In this document: positions 49,837-58,327 of the stretch, one piece after another
How positions within the stretch are numbered: position 1 is the first letter of the stretch
Layout: every line of letters begins with the position of its first letter
Source of the DNA: Actinomycetes bacterium
Lineage (GTDB): Bacteria > Actinomycetota > Actinomycetes > Jiangellales > Jiangellaceae
NCBI GenBank assembly: GCA_021793295.1
Contig: JAJYTA010000005.1
Coordinates: 1-64,000 of the forward strand
Length of the DNA: 64,000 nucleotides
Direction: 5' to 3'
Translations under genes and position numbers: made by a program
The notes under the pieces: model-generated
What the model was told of the DNA's origin: nothing
The model's input: the letters and a program-made list of their open reading frames with translations, nothing else
Database searches by the model: none

Positions 49837-51381
49837 GATTCGCCGCCGCCAACCCCGGAGTGGGCCGACTACCCGCCGGGCGTGGAACTGGCGGCGGTGT
49901 TGGAAGAGGTCGACGTGGCGGGGCTGGACGACGACTCGCCCGTGGTGGACCTCATCGTGGCCGTGGAGCGTCAGGTCGCGCATCTGCGAGCGGTGCAGAT
50001 GCGGGCGATCGTGGAGCTGTCGCAGCGGGAGAACTACCGATTCTGCGGTGGGTGTGACGACGACGCGGAGATGCACTCCACGCGGCATTGGCACGACCCG
50101 ATCCGCGCTGTGGGATCGGAGCTCTCCGCGGCGCTGTCGTGTACGCCGGCCCAAGCCGATGCCCGCGCGGCGTTGGCGGTGGAGCTGACCGACGACTTGC
50201 CGGCCACGCTGGACGCACTGGACGCGGGACGTATCGACGAGCGCCGCGCCGAGCTGATCGCGAGTCGTACACGGGTCCTTGAGGGCGACAAGCAGCGCTT
50301 GGTGGAGCAGCGAATCCTGCCGGACGCGGGGCAGCTGACCACGCGTCAGCTGGCCCGGCGGCTCGATCGTGAAGTGATCGCCGCCGACCCGGCCGCAGCC
50401 GAGCGGCGCCGGCAGGAGGGCCAGGCCAGGCGCAGAGTGGAGATGCCGCGCTCATACCCAGGCGGGGACGGCATGGGCGAGATGGTCCTCGTCGGGCCGA
50501 TGGAGGACCTCGCGGCGCTCTACGCTGCCATCGACGCCGCCGCCCGGTCCGCGCGCAGTGCCGGTGACCAGCGCACCCTGAATCAGCTTCGGTTCGACAT
50601 CATCACCGGACTCGGCTGGAACGCGCTGCGGTCCGGCTTTCTCGGTGGGTGTCGCCCCACACCCGGCACCAGCGGACCGGACGAGGGCGACTGCGACTCC
50701 GATGACGCAATCGACGCCGACGACGCACCCGACGGCGACAGCGGCCAGGATGCTCCTGAGGCACCGCGTGCCGGTAGCGGCTGCTGCCGCGGCGACGGAT
50801 ACCGCACCGATTCCCGCCAGCACGGACGTGCAGCCACCGTGAACGTCACCATGGCGTTGTCGACCCTGCTCGGCCGCGACGACCGGCCCGCGGAACTCGA
50901 AGGCTACGGGCCCATCACGGCCCAGGCTGGACGGATGATCACGACCAAAGGTGCCGGCCTGCGGCGCATGCTGACCGATCCGGTCGACGGCCAACTGTTG
51001 GAGTACGGCCGCACCAGGTACACGCCCCCGCAAGCACTGATCGATTTCATCATCGCCCGCGACCGGACGTGCCGTTTCCCGACCAACGACACGCCCGCGC
51101 GCGCCTCGGACATCGACCACCGCATTCCCTACCAGCGCGGCGGCACCACCGGGGCCGGCAACAATCAAGCACTGGCGCGCCGCTTCCATCTCGACAAGAC
51201 CTTGCACGGCTGGGAGCTCTATCAACCTGCGCCCGGTGTGTACGTGTGGGTCAGCCCCGCCGGGCGCATCTACCGCACGCTGCCCGAAGTCATCGGATTC
51301 ATCGAAGAATCGCCGCCTGGGCCAGAGCCGCCGCCGGATCCGGAACCGTTGCCTGATCCGCTCGAGGCCCCACCGTTCTGA
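49834..51381 (+). CDS. DUF222/HNH endonuclease domain protein (13E12-type)
   Basis: A 515-residue protein of the family that includes mycobacterial 13E12 repeats. Residues about 30-280 form the helical DUF222 domain. About 280-330 is an Asp-rich, Cys-containing low-complexity insertion. The C-terminal HNH domain starts at RDRTCRFPTN (409) with DIDH (426-429), a central NNQALARRFH and a closing HLDKTLHGW. The nuclease residues look intact; the biological role is unknown. Such genes are multicopy in many actinobacteria, and 13E12 copies serve as prophage attachment sites in M. tuberculosis. A Pro/Glu-rich tail ends the protein. Confidence 0.88.
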   Translation: MDSPPPTPEWADYPPGVELAAVLEEVDVAGLDDDSPVVDLIVAVERQVAHLRAVQMRAIVELSQRENYRFCGGCDDDAEMHSTRHWHDPIRAVGSELSAALSCTPAQADARAALAVELTDDLPATLDALDAGRIDERRAELIASRTRVLEGDKQRLVEQRILPDAGQLTTRQLARRLDREVIAADPAAAERRRQEGQARRRVEMPRSYPGGDGMGEMVLVGPMEDLAALYAAIDAAARSARSAGDQRTLNQLRFDIITGLGWNALRSGFLGGCRPTPGTSGPDEGDCDSDDAIDADDAPDGDSGQDAPEAPRAGSGCCRGDGYRTDSRQHGRAATVNVTMALSTLLGRDDRPAELEGYGPITAQAGRMITTKGAGLRRMLTDPVDGQLLEYGRTRYTPPQALIDFIIARDRTCRFPTNDTPARASDIDHRIPYQRGGTTGAGNNQALARRFHLDKTLHGWELYQPAPGVYVWVSPAGRIYRTLPEVIGFIEESPPGPEPPPDPEPLPDPLEAPPF

Positions 51382-51426
51382 CCCGCCGGACAACCTCGTC
51401 CTGAGGGCCACGACGGGCTGGTGAAC

Positions 51427-52602
51427 TCACGGCAGCCACGTCCGCGCGGCGGCCTCGCGGCTGCCGGACGAGTCGAACGCCTGCAAACCTCGCACCTGAA
51501 CAGCGCGGCTGATGTCGCTGGGCGAGATGATGCCGACGACGCGATGCTCGTCGTCGAGCACGACCGCCCGCCCGTCGGTGCCGTGCTGCATCCGTCGCAG
51601 CAGTTCCACCAACGGCTCGTTCGGCTCGCTGATCGGCAGCTCCTCCGGTGGGCAGGCGATGTCTCGAAGCCGGGTGGTCGCGCGGTCCTCGTGGCGCACC
51701 TCCCGGACTCGGTTCAACGTGACCAGCCCCAGCAGGCGCCGATCGGCGTCGAGCAACGGGTACGAGGAATGGCGGTGCGTCCATGCCTGGTCGGCGATGA
51801 ACCGGTCCAGCGGCAGGTCCGGATCCACCGCTATCGGGTCGGTCGTCATCACGTCACCCGCGCGGACGCCACGCAGGGTCTCGCTGAGCCGGCTCTGGTA
51901 CTCCTCGGCGGTGGCGACGTTGACCAGGAACAGCCCGATGAGCACCAGCCAGAGTCCACCCAGCCCAGGTGTGAAGAGGACCTCCACGATGCCCAGCACG
52001 ATCAGGAACACCCCGAAGAACCGCCCGGCCTTGGCGGCGGTCACCGCCGCTCGTGCCCGATCGCCGCGCCAGGCCCACAGCGCCGCGCGCAGCACCCGGC
52101 CGCCGTCCAACGGGGCTGCCGGGATCAGGTTGAACACGGCGAGCAGGACGTTGATGCCCGCGAGATAGGCGAACATGCCGACCACCAGATCGTCGGCCCC
52201 TGCGGCCAGCAGGATCGCGGCCACGATCATCGAGACGACCGCGGCGGCCAGGCTGGTCAGTGGCCCGACGACGGCGATGCGGAAGTCAGCTCCCGGGGTC
52301 CGGGGCTCGCCTTCGAGTTCGGCGACGCCGCCGAGCAGCCACAGCGTGATGCGCCGCACGTTGATCCCGTTGCGGATCGCGACGACGGAGTGCGCAATTT
52401 CGTGCGCCAGCAGGGAGACGAAGAACAGGATCGCCGTCACGACCCCGGCGACCACGTAGGCCCACGTACTGCGGTCCGGATACACAGCCGGGAACCGGCC
52501 AGCGGCCAGTCCGACCACGATGATCGCGCCGATCACCAAGACGCTGACATTGAGCCCGACCCGAACGCCGTAGATCGTCCCGAGACGTATCGACTCCCGC
52601 AT
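51427..52602 (-). CDS. site-2 protease (M50) with two CBS domains
   Basis: A 391-residue intramembrane metalloprotease. The HEIAH zinc motif is at residues 67-71 within a TM helix, the third ligand in NLIPAAPLDGGRVLRA, and six TM helices are predicted. The C-terminal 150 residues hold two CBS domains (RAGDVMTTDPIAVDPDLPL; GRAVVLDDEHRVVGIISPSDI), which in relatives bind adenine nucleotides. The substrate is unknown; relatives cleave anti-sigma factors. ATG 52602 (or GTG 52605) after a GAGG. Confidence 0.9.
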   Translation of the reverse strand: MRESIRLGTIYGVRVGLNVSVLVIGAIIVVGLAAGRFPAVYPDRSTWAYVVAGVVTAILFFVSLLAHEIAHSVVAIRNGINVRRITLWLLGGVAELEGEPRTPGADFRIAVVGPLTSLAAAVVSMIVAAILLAAGADDLVVGMFAYLAGINVLLAVFNLIPAAPLDGGRVLRAALWAWRGDRARAAVTAAKAGRFFGVFLIVLGIVEVLFTPGLGGLWLVLIGLFLVNVATAEEYQSRLSETLRGVRAGDVMTTDPIAVDPDLPLDRFIADQAWTHRHSSYPLLDADRRLLGLVTLNRVREVRHEDRATTRLRDIACPPEELPISEPNEPLVELLRRMQHGTDGRAVVLDDEHRVVGIISPSDISRAVQVRGLQAFDSSGSREAAARTWLP

Positions 52603-52690
52603 CACGCCTCACCCACCTTCCCTGGTCATCCGATGATGTTGGTGTACCCGGGAGCGCGCCGGCTCAACGGCGACGTATCACCATTGTCGC

Positions 52691-54112
52691 TCAGGCCGGC
52701 GGCGCAGCGAGATCAGCCAGCGCGGACAGCGCCGCGGTGAAGCACGCTTGCGGCGGCTTGACCAGACCGGCGCCGACCTGGCCGGTGCCCGCCACGCGGC
52801 CGGCCATGCCGGTGTTGATCTGCGGCAGGATGCCCGTGCGAGCGACGCGCGTGACGTCGATGCCGGTCGGGGCGCCGCGGAAGTCCAGGATGGGGAATGC
52901 GTAGGCAGGATTCTCGGCCAGCGTGATCTCGTACATGAGCCGGCTGGTCGACAACGCGTCGGGCACACTGCCGCCGACGAAGCGCACGATCGCCGGCGCC
53001 GCCGCCATCGCGAAGCCGCCGAGCCCCATCGTCTCGGTGATCGCGGAGTCGCCGATGTCGGGGTTGGCGTCCTCGGGCCCATATCCGGCGAGGTACAGGC
53101 CGGCTGGGGTCTCGGCCGGCGCAGTGAACCACTGCTGGCCGGTGCCCGAGACCTGGATGCCGAACTCGGTGCCGTTGCGCGCCATGGTGGTCACGACGGT
53201 GCTGCCCGGGATGTCCGCGGCCGCCGAGGTCTGCAGTTTCGCGGCCGGCATGACGAGATTGAGGAAGAAGTGGTCGTTACCGGCGATGAACCGGGCCACG
53301 TCCGCGGTCTGCGAGGACGCCGCCGTACCGGCGACGAGATGGGGCAACAGTTCGCGCAGCAGCATCAGCGTCCCGGCCCGGTTGCGGTTGTGCCCTTCGT
53401 CGCCCATCTGCACCATCTGCGCGACGATGCCCTTGATGTCGAGGCGACCATGGGCGCGAACAGCCGCGTGCAGGACCGGGCCGAGCACGTCGCTCATCCA
53501 GTGCAGCCGTTCGATGACCTCAGGGGAGTAGGCGCCGTACCGTAGGACCTTCCCGAGGCCTTCGTTCAGTGAGCACCACGCGGTGGCGTCGTTCGCCTCG
53601 TCACGCAGTTCGAAGACCCACATCGACGGCGACAAAACACCGGCCATCGGGCCGACCGCACCGTGATGATGGCATGGCTCCAACGTGATGCCGCGGCCGT
53701 CGGCCAGCATCCGTTCCGCCTCGCTCGGTGAGTCGCTCAAGCCCTCGAACAGAATCGCGCCGATCAGGGCGCCGCGCATCGGCCCGGAGGCTTCGTCCCA
53801 GGTCAGCGGCGGTCCGGCATGCAGGAACCGACCCGGCTCCAAGCCCAGGGCCGCATGTGCCGGACGGACATCGACCAGCTCGGCGGTGGAGGCCAGCATC
53901 CGCTCGACGGCTCGGTCGTTCGCCGCGCTGCGACGTGGGTCGGCCATCACCCGCATCAGGCTCGCCTCGGTTCCCGGCCATGGCGGGCGCCAATCGACGC
54001 TGGTGACGGGCACGGCCTGCGCGAGTAGCGACTCGGTGAGCAGCTCGACACCGGCGGTGACGGCGCGCGGTGCCTCGTCGAGCAGGCGGGCGCGGCTTCG
54101 GGCGGCGTTCAT
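52691..54112 (-). CDS. DUF1116 protein, AllG/YlbE-like
   Basis: A 473-residue protein matching DUF1116 (E. coli YlbE/AllG): WDEASGPMRGALIGA, LEPCHHHGAVGPMAGV, QMGDEGHNRNRAG, GNDHFFLNLVMPAAK, RNGTEFGIQVSG and DIGDSAITETMGLGGFAMAAAP are visible. In E. coli, AllF-AllG-AllH are reported to make up the oxamate carbamoyltransferase of anaerobic allantoin use. ATG overlaps the FdrA-like stop (ATGA). Last gene of the three-gene minus-strand operon. Confidence 0.88.
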   Translation of the reverse strand: MNAARSRARLLDEAPRAVTAGVELLTESLLAQAVPVTSVDWRPPWPGTEASLMRVMADPRRSAANDRAVERMLASTAELVDVRPAHAALGLEPGRFLHAGPPLTWDEASGPMRGALIGAILFEGLSDSPSEAERMLADGRGITLEPCHHHGAVGPMAGVLSPSMWVFELRDEANDATAWCSLNEGLGKVLRYGAYSPEVIERLHWMSDVLGPVLHAAVRAHGRLDIKGIVAQMVQMGDEGHNRNRAGTLMLLRELLPHLVAGTAASSQTADVARFIAGNDHFFLNLVMPAAKLQTSAAADIPGSTVVTTMARNGTEFGIQVSGTGQQWFTAPAETPAGLYLAGYGPEDANPDIGDSAITETMGLGGFAMAAAPAIVRFVGGSVPDALSTSRLMYEITLAENPAYAFPILDFRGAPTGIDVTRVARTGILPQINTGMAGRVAGTGQVGAGLVKPPQACFTAALSALADLAAPPA

Positions 54113-55596
54113 GAGCCCGCCTGGACGAGTCCGACCGCGGTGCGGGCGGCCTCGGCGTTGGACAGGTGAACCGACGCGCCGGCCGCGGCCAGGGCGTTGG
54201 CCTGACGTTCGAGTCCCTGGGGGTCGTCGGTGGTGCCGATGAGCGAGACGACGACGGCCAAGTCGGCACCTCGAGCCTGAGCCCGCTCACGTGCTCGGCT
54301 GATCGCCGGCGCCAGATCGGAGACGGGATCCGGATGGGCACCGTGGCCGAGCACGACATCGAGCAGGACGACCCGGCTGCCCGGCTCCTCGGCCTCGGCG
54401 AGCAGCCGCTCGATCCGCTGCGAACCGTCGATCATCGGGTGCGGGCGGCCCCGGGTGAGCTCGTCGTCCCCGAAATCGATCATCACGTGACCGTCTGCGT
54501 GCAGGTCGCCGCCCAGCTGCCAGTCCGGCCGCAGCGCGACGTTCGAGCGAATCGGTCCGAGCGCGGCGCTGGCGATCACCATCGCCTCGTCGCACAACGT
54601 GCCGCCGGAGAACAGACCGGTGACGCGACCGTACGCTCCCAAGCGCGTCATCGGCGCCGGCCACGAGCGCGGCGGGCGCCAGCGACCCCCGGCGGCCGTG
54701 ACGACGGAATGAGCGGCCGCGGTGAGGTCGGGCTGGCCCAGGCCGAGCAGCGCGAACACGACCGGCTTCGCCGCAACCGCCGCCTTGGCCCGTACGGCGT
54801 CGGCGACGTCGGGCGCCGGCGGCTTGCTGATGACCACGATGATCTCCGTCGACGGATCCGCGGCGAGCAGGTCGAGCGCCGCGATCGTGGCGGCCCCGCC
54901 GACGGGAGCGGACAGGTCGCGCCCGCCCACCCCCAAGCAATGGCTCACGCCGACGCCGGCGTCGTCGATCAGGCACATGACCTGCTGCGCACCGGTTCCA
55001 GAAGCGGCCACGACCCCGACCGGCCCGGGGCGCACGACGTTGGCGAAGCCGAGCCCCGCGCCGTTGATCACTGCCGTCCCGCAGTCCGGTCCCATCACCA
55101 GCAGGCCACGACGTGATGCCTCCTGCTTGAGCCGGATCTCGTGGGCGAGCGGGACGTTGTCGGAGAAGACCATGACGCTCAGCCCGTGCTCCAAGGCGTC
55201 CATCGCCTCGACGAACGCATACGGCCCAGGAGTCGAGATCACCGCGATGGTGGCCCCGGACCGGGCGGCGGCCGAGCCGACGGTTCGCGGCTGCGCCTCG
55301 CTGTCGAACCCGCCGTGCGCTGCGGAAGGACGCTCGGCTAGCGCCGCGTCGACGGTGGTGAGGGCCCGTTGCAGTGCTTCGGGCTCGTCTGCGTGGACGG
55401 CGACGAGCAGGTCGTTGGGGCCGGCACCGGCCGGCGGATCGAACCCGAGGTTGCCGAGCAGGTCGAGATTGAGATCGGTGGCCATGGCCACGAGTGCGGC
55501 CACGACGCCGGGCTCCGCCGCCACGGTCTGACTGACCTGCATCAACGCCACGGAGTCGTGGTAGGCGCCGGCGCGGAGCTCGAGATGACGTGTCAT
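54109..55596 (-). CDS. FdrA/AllF-like acyl-CoA-synthetase-fold protein
   Basis: A 495-residue protein of the FdrA family, related to the alpha subunit of succinyl-CoA synthetase: N-terminal DSVALMQVSQTVA, the CoA-ligase-like middle part GPDCGTAVINGAGLGFAN and VVAASGTGAQQVMCLID, then a second half with LFSGGTLCDEA and DVVLGHGAHPDP. In E. coli the homologue AllF belongs to the oxamate carbamoyltransferase. It is coupled to its neighbours on both sides by ATGA overlaps. The usual phosphohistidine site of succinyl-CoA synthetase is not recognisable. Confidence 0.88.
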   Translation of the reverse strand: MTRHLELRAGAYHDSVALMQVSQTVAAEPGVVAALVAMATDLNLDLLGNLGFDPPAGAGPNDLLVAVHADEPEALQRALTTVDAALAERPSAAHGGFDSEAQPRTVGSAAARSGATIAVISTPGPYAFVEAMDALEHGLSVMVFSDNVPLAHEIRLKQEASRRGLLVMGPDCGTAVINGAGLGFANVVRPGPVGVVAASGTGAQQVMCLIDDAGVGVSHCLGVGGRDLSAPVGGAATIAALDLLAADPSTEIIVVISKPPAPDVADAVRAKAAVAAKPVVFALLGLGQPDLTAAAHSVVTAAGGRWRPPRSWPAPMTRLGAYGRVTGLFSGGTLCDEAMVIASAALGPIRSNVALRPDWQLGGDLHADGHVMIDFGDDELTRGRPHPMIDGSQRIERLLAEAEEPGSRVVLLDVVLGHGAHPDPVSDLAPAISRARERAQARGADLAVVVSLIGTTDDPQGLERQANALAAAGASVHLSNAEAARTAVGLVQAGS

Positions 55597-56426
55597 ACGG
55601 GCCTCCGGCGGCGCAGCGCAGCCACCGCGCCGAGATACATCGCCGCACCCGAGGTGTGACCCACCCGGAGCAACGCCTGGCCGGAGGCGGTCAGATCAGC
55701 TCCCGGAGTGCCGAGTGCCTCCACGAACCGCGTGAGCTGCCGCACGGCCAGACCGGTCTGGGCCAGGTGCAGCAAACCGGCCGACAGCGCCGTCGTCCGT
55801 TCGAACGGACGCCCGGCGGCGATGGCCGCGGCCAGCGACGAAGTGGCCGCATCTCCAGCGGCGTGCAAGGCCACCAGCGCAGCGGTGAGCACGTCGTCGC
55901 CGGCCGGGGTGAGACCAGGGCCGAAGCCGAGCAGCGCCTGGACCGGCGCGGCCAGCGCGGTCGGTGACACCGCGCCGCCGGCGAGCACCATGGCGAGCTC
56001 GTCGGCGTACTCGACGAGCGCCGGCGGCAGGTCCGGCGTCGGACAGCCCGCGGCACGGGCGAAGCAGCTCCCGGGGTCGGTGAGCACGGGCGGGCGAACC
56101 GGACGCCACCGGATCGTCGTGACGACGGCACCGGGGAGCTGGACCCGCCCGGAACCGACGGCCACCACCGTCCCCACCTCTGCGTACGGCACGGAGCCGT
56201 CGACGGTGAGCGCACATGGCAGCGCCCCGCCAGCCCCGGCCGTCACGCAGACGACCTGCGGTGCCGCGGCCTCGACCACGATCGCGACCAGGCGTGAGGT
56301 GGCGGCGACCACGCGGGCGCGGCGCACGGGCGCGCGGAGCAACGACACCAGTGGGCTACTGGCCACGCCCGGCACGACCTGACCCGACGCGTCGGGCGGA
56401 TCGGCTGAACACACCGGGACCAGCAC
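55593..56426 (-). CDS. DUF2877 protein, AllH/YlbF-like
   Basis: A 277-residue protein with the DUF2877 block LLGFGPGLTPAGDDVLTAALVAL, the diagnostic signature, and GRPFERTTALSAGLLHLA. The E. coli homologue YlbF (AllH) is reported as essential for oxamate carbamoyltransferase activity. GTG 56426 with GGAG 7 nt upstream gives the family length; the frame runs on upstream through the pucR 5' end without conservation. It heads the AllH-AllF-AllG-like operon, divergent from pucR across 73 bp. Confidence 0.85.
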   Translation of the reverse strand: MLVPVCSADPPDASGQVVPGVASSPLVSLLRAPVRRARVVAATSRLVAIVVEAAAPQVVCVTAGAGGALPCALTVDGSVPYAEVGTVVAVGSGRVQLPGAVVTTIRWRPVRPPVLTDPGSCFARAAGCPTPDLPPALVEYADELAMVLAGGAVSPTALAAPVQALLGFGPGLTPAGDDVLTAALVALHAAGDAATSSLAAAIAAGRPFERTTALSAGLLHLAQTGLAVRQLTRFVEALGTPGADLTASGQALLRVGHTSGAAMYLGAVAALRRRRPV

Positions 56427-56486
56427 CGATGGCTCCGTTCGCGGATCAGTGGACCTGAGGTACTGCCATGAACGTAGCTGGGCCGA

Positions 56487-56502
56487 TAGCGTCACCCGCA
56501 TG
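56487..56502 (+). promoter_or_regulatory. putative leaderless -10 of pucR-like gene
   Basis: TAGCGT (56487-56492) lies 7 nt before ATG 56500; no SD. The 73-bp interval to the divergent AllH-like start must carry both promoters and any PucR site. Confidence 0.35.
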
Positions 56503-58257
56503 GGAAAACTTGCCAACGATGGTCGCTCGGCTTCGCCGGAGTTGCCAGCAGCCTCCGCCGACGACCGGGCCAGGCACGATTCCCTGCCGGAGCCGGAAGT
56601 CACGTGGCCGACGCATGCCGTGCCGGGCTTGACCATCCGCAAGGCCATGGAGATCCCCGCTTTGGCCGGCGCTCGGCTGTTGGCCGGTGCAGGTGGTCTC
56701 GAGCGCGTGGTGCAGCGCGCCAACATCATGGAGGTGCCCGACATCCTGCCGTGGGTCAAGCCGCACGAGTTGCTGCTCACGACCGGGTACCCGTTGCGCA
56801 ACACGCCGCAGGGGCTGCCATCGCTGGTGGTCGACCTCAACGCCCGCGGGGTGGCGGCCATCGGCGTGAAGCTGCACCGCTACCTCAGCCAGTTGCCGGG
56901 CGAGATGATCGAGGAGGCCGACCGGCTGGGGTTGCCGCTCCTGCTCCTGCCCGACGCGGTCGGCTTCGACGACATCTTGAACCAGGTCCTCACCGGTGTG
57001 CTCAATCGGCAAGCCTCGGCGCTCGAGCGCTCGTGGGAGGTGCACCAGGCCTTGCTGTCGGTGGTCCTGGAAGGCGGCGGACTGCGGGAACTGGCGGTCA
57101 AGACCTCCGCCGTGCTCGGGGTGTCGGTGTTCATCACCAGCTCCGACGGCCGGGTCCTGGCAGAGGCCGGCTCGCCGGAGGAGCTCGCGGCCTGGCGCGA
57201 CACGGCGTGTTTCGACTCGGCCGGGCGGTTCCGCATCGAGGATGGCCGCGGCGGTGTGCACACCCACGCCGACGTGCCAGGACGCCATGCGGTGGTGCCG
57301 ATCGTGGCCGGGCGGGTCGATCACGGCAGGATCGTGGCCTTCGCCCGAGGCCGCGAGATCGACCGCAGCGACGTCATGGTGCTCGAACGGGCTGCGACGG
57401 TCGCCGCGCTCGCGGTGAACAAGCAGCTCGCCGTCACCGCTGTGGAGAGCAAGTATCAAGGTGATTTCCTGCGCGACGTCCTGGCTGGGCGGGGCGGCGG
57501 ACGAGACCAGGTGGTGGCGCACTGCGAGTCGTTGGGCTGGGACGTCGACCGCGAGCTGGTGGTCGTGGTGTCCGAGCTCGACCCGGAGGACACCCCGGCG
57601 GCGGTAGCCGGTCCACAGCGCAGGCCGGTGCAGGAGCGGTTCACCGTCGCCTGGCAGAACGTCGTTGCCCGCCGCGACAGCCGCGCGGCGGTGGTCGGCT
57701 TCACCCAGGAAGTCGTGGCGTTGCTGGCGCCGAAAGTTTCGCGGGACCCCGACACCCTGGTGCGCGAGGTGGTCCGCCAGGTAGCTAACGAGGGCGGTAG
57801 CGGGCGCCGCTCGTTCTCCACCGGGGTCAGCCGGCTCGTCCGTGATCCCGCGGAGCTCCCGCACGCCTACGAGCAGGCCCGGCGCGCGGTCCAGGTCGGG
57901 CGCCAGCTCAACGGTGCCGGCTCACTCGCGCACTTCGACGGCCTCGGCTCGTTCCGGCTGCTCAGCCTGATCGAGGACCGAGAGGAGCTGCGTGGCTTCG
58001 CCCGCGAGACTCTGCACGAACTGGCGCGTCCGGACGACGACGAGATGGAGGACCTGCGCAACACGCTGAAAGTGCTGCTGGAGACCAATCTCAACGTCGC
58101 CGAGGCCGCGCGGCAGCTGCACTTTCACTACAACACCTTGCGGTACCGGATCGGCAAGCTGGAGCGGATCGTCGGGCCGTTCACGACCGACCCGGAGCTG
58201 CGCCTCGACCTCGCGCTGGCGCTGAAGGTGCTGCAGATGCGCGGCGTACCCCGGTGA
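56500..58257 (+). CDS. PucR-family purine catabolism regulator
   Basis: A 585-residue regulator. Residues about 45-165 are the PucR N-terminal domain (GLERVVQRANIMEVPDILPWVKPHELLLTTG is spread over this part), followed by a GAF-like/GGDEF-like middle region and the C-terminal HTH_30 domain (ETNLNVAEAARQLHFHYNTLRYRI). Bacillus PucR activates purine-degradation genes in response to allantoin-type intermediates. Here it is divergent from the AllFGH-like operon and upstream of permease and molybdoenzyme genes. The ATG at 56500 appears leaderless; GTG 56449 is an in-frame alternative. Confidence 0.87.
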   Translation: MGKLANDGRSASPELPAASADDRARHDSLPEPEVTWPTHAVPGLTIRKAMEIPALAGARLLAGAGGLERVVQRANIMEVPDILPWVKPHELLLTTGYPLRNTPQGLPSLVVDLNARGVAAIGVKLHRYLSQLPGEMIEEADRLGLPLLLLPDAVGFDDILNQVLTGVLNRQASALERSWEVHQALLSVVLEGGGLRELAVKTSAVLGVSVFITSSDGRVLAEAGSPEELAAWRDTACFDSAGRFRIEDGRGGVHTHADVPGRHAVVPIVAGRVDHGRIVAFARGREIDRSDVMVLERAATVAALAVNKQLAVTAVESKYQGDFLRDVLAGRGGGRDQVVAHCESLGWDVDRELVVVVSELDPEDTPAAVAGPQRRPVQERFTVAWQNVVARRDSRAAVVGFTQEVVALLAPKVSRDPDTLVREVVRQVANEGGSGRRSFSTGVSRLVRDPAELPHAYEQARRAVQVGRQLNGAGSLAHFDGLGSFRLLSLIEDREELRGFARETLHELARPDDDEMEDLRNTLKVLLETNLNVAEAARQLHFHYNTLRYRIGKLERIVGPFTTDPELRLDLALALKVLQMRGVPR

Positions 58258-58327
58258 TCGACACGACCTACGATGGCTCGGGCGACAGCGGAGGCCTGTC
58301 GATCACCGCGTAGAGGAGAGTTGCGTC

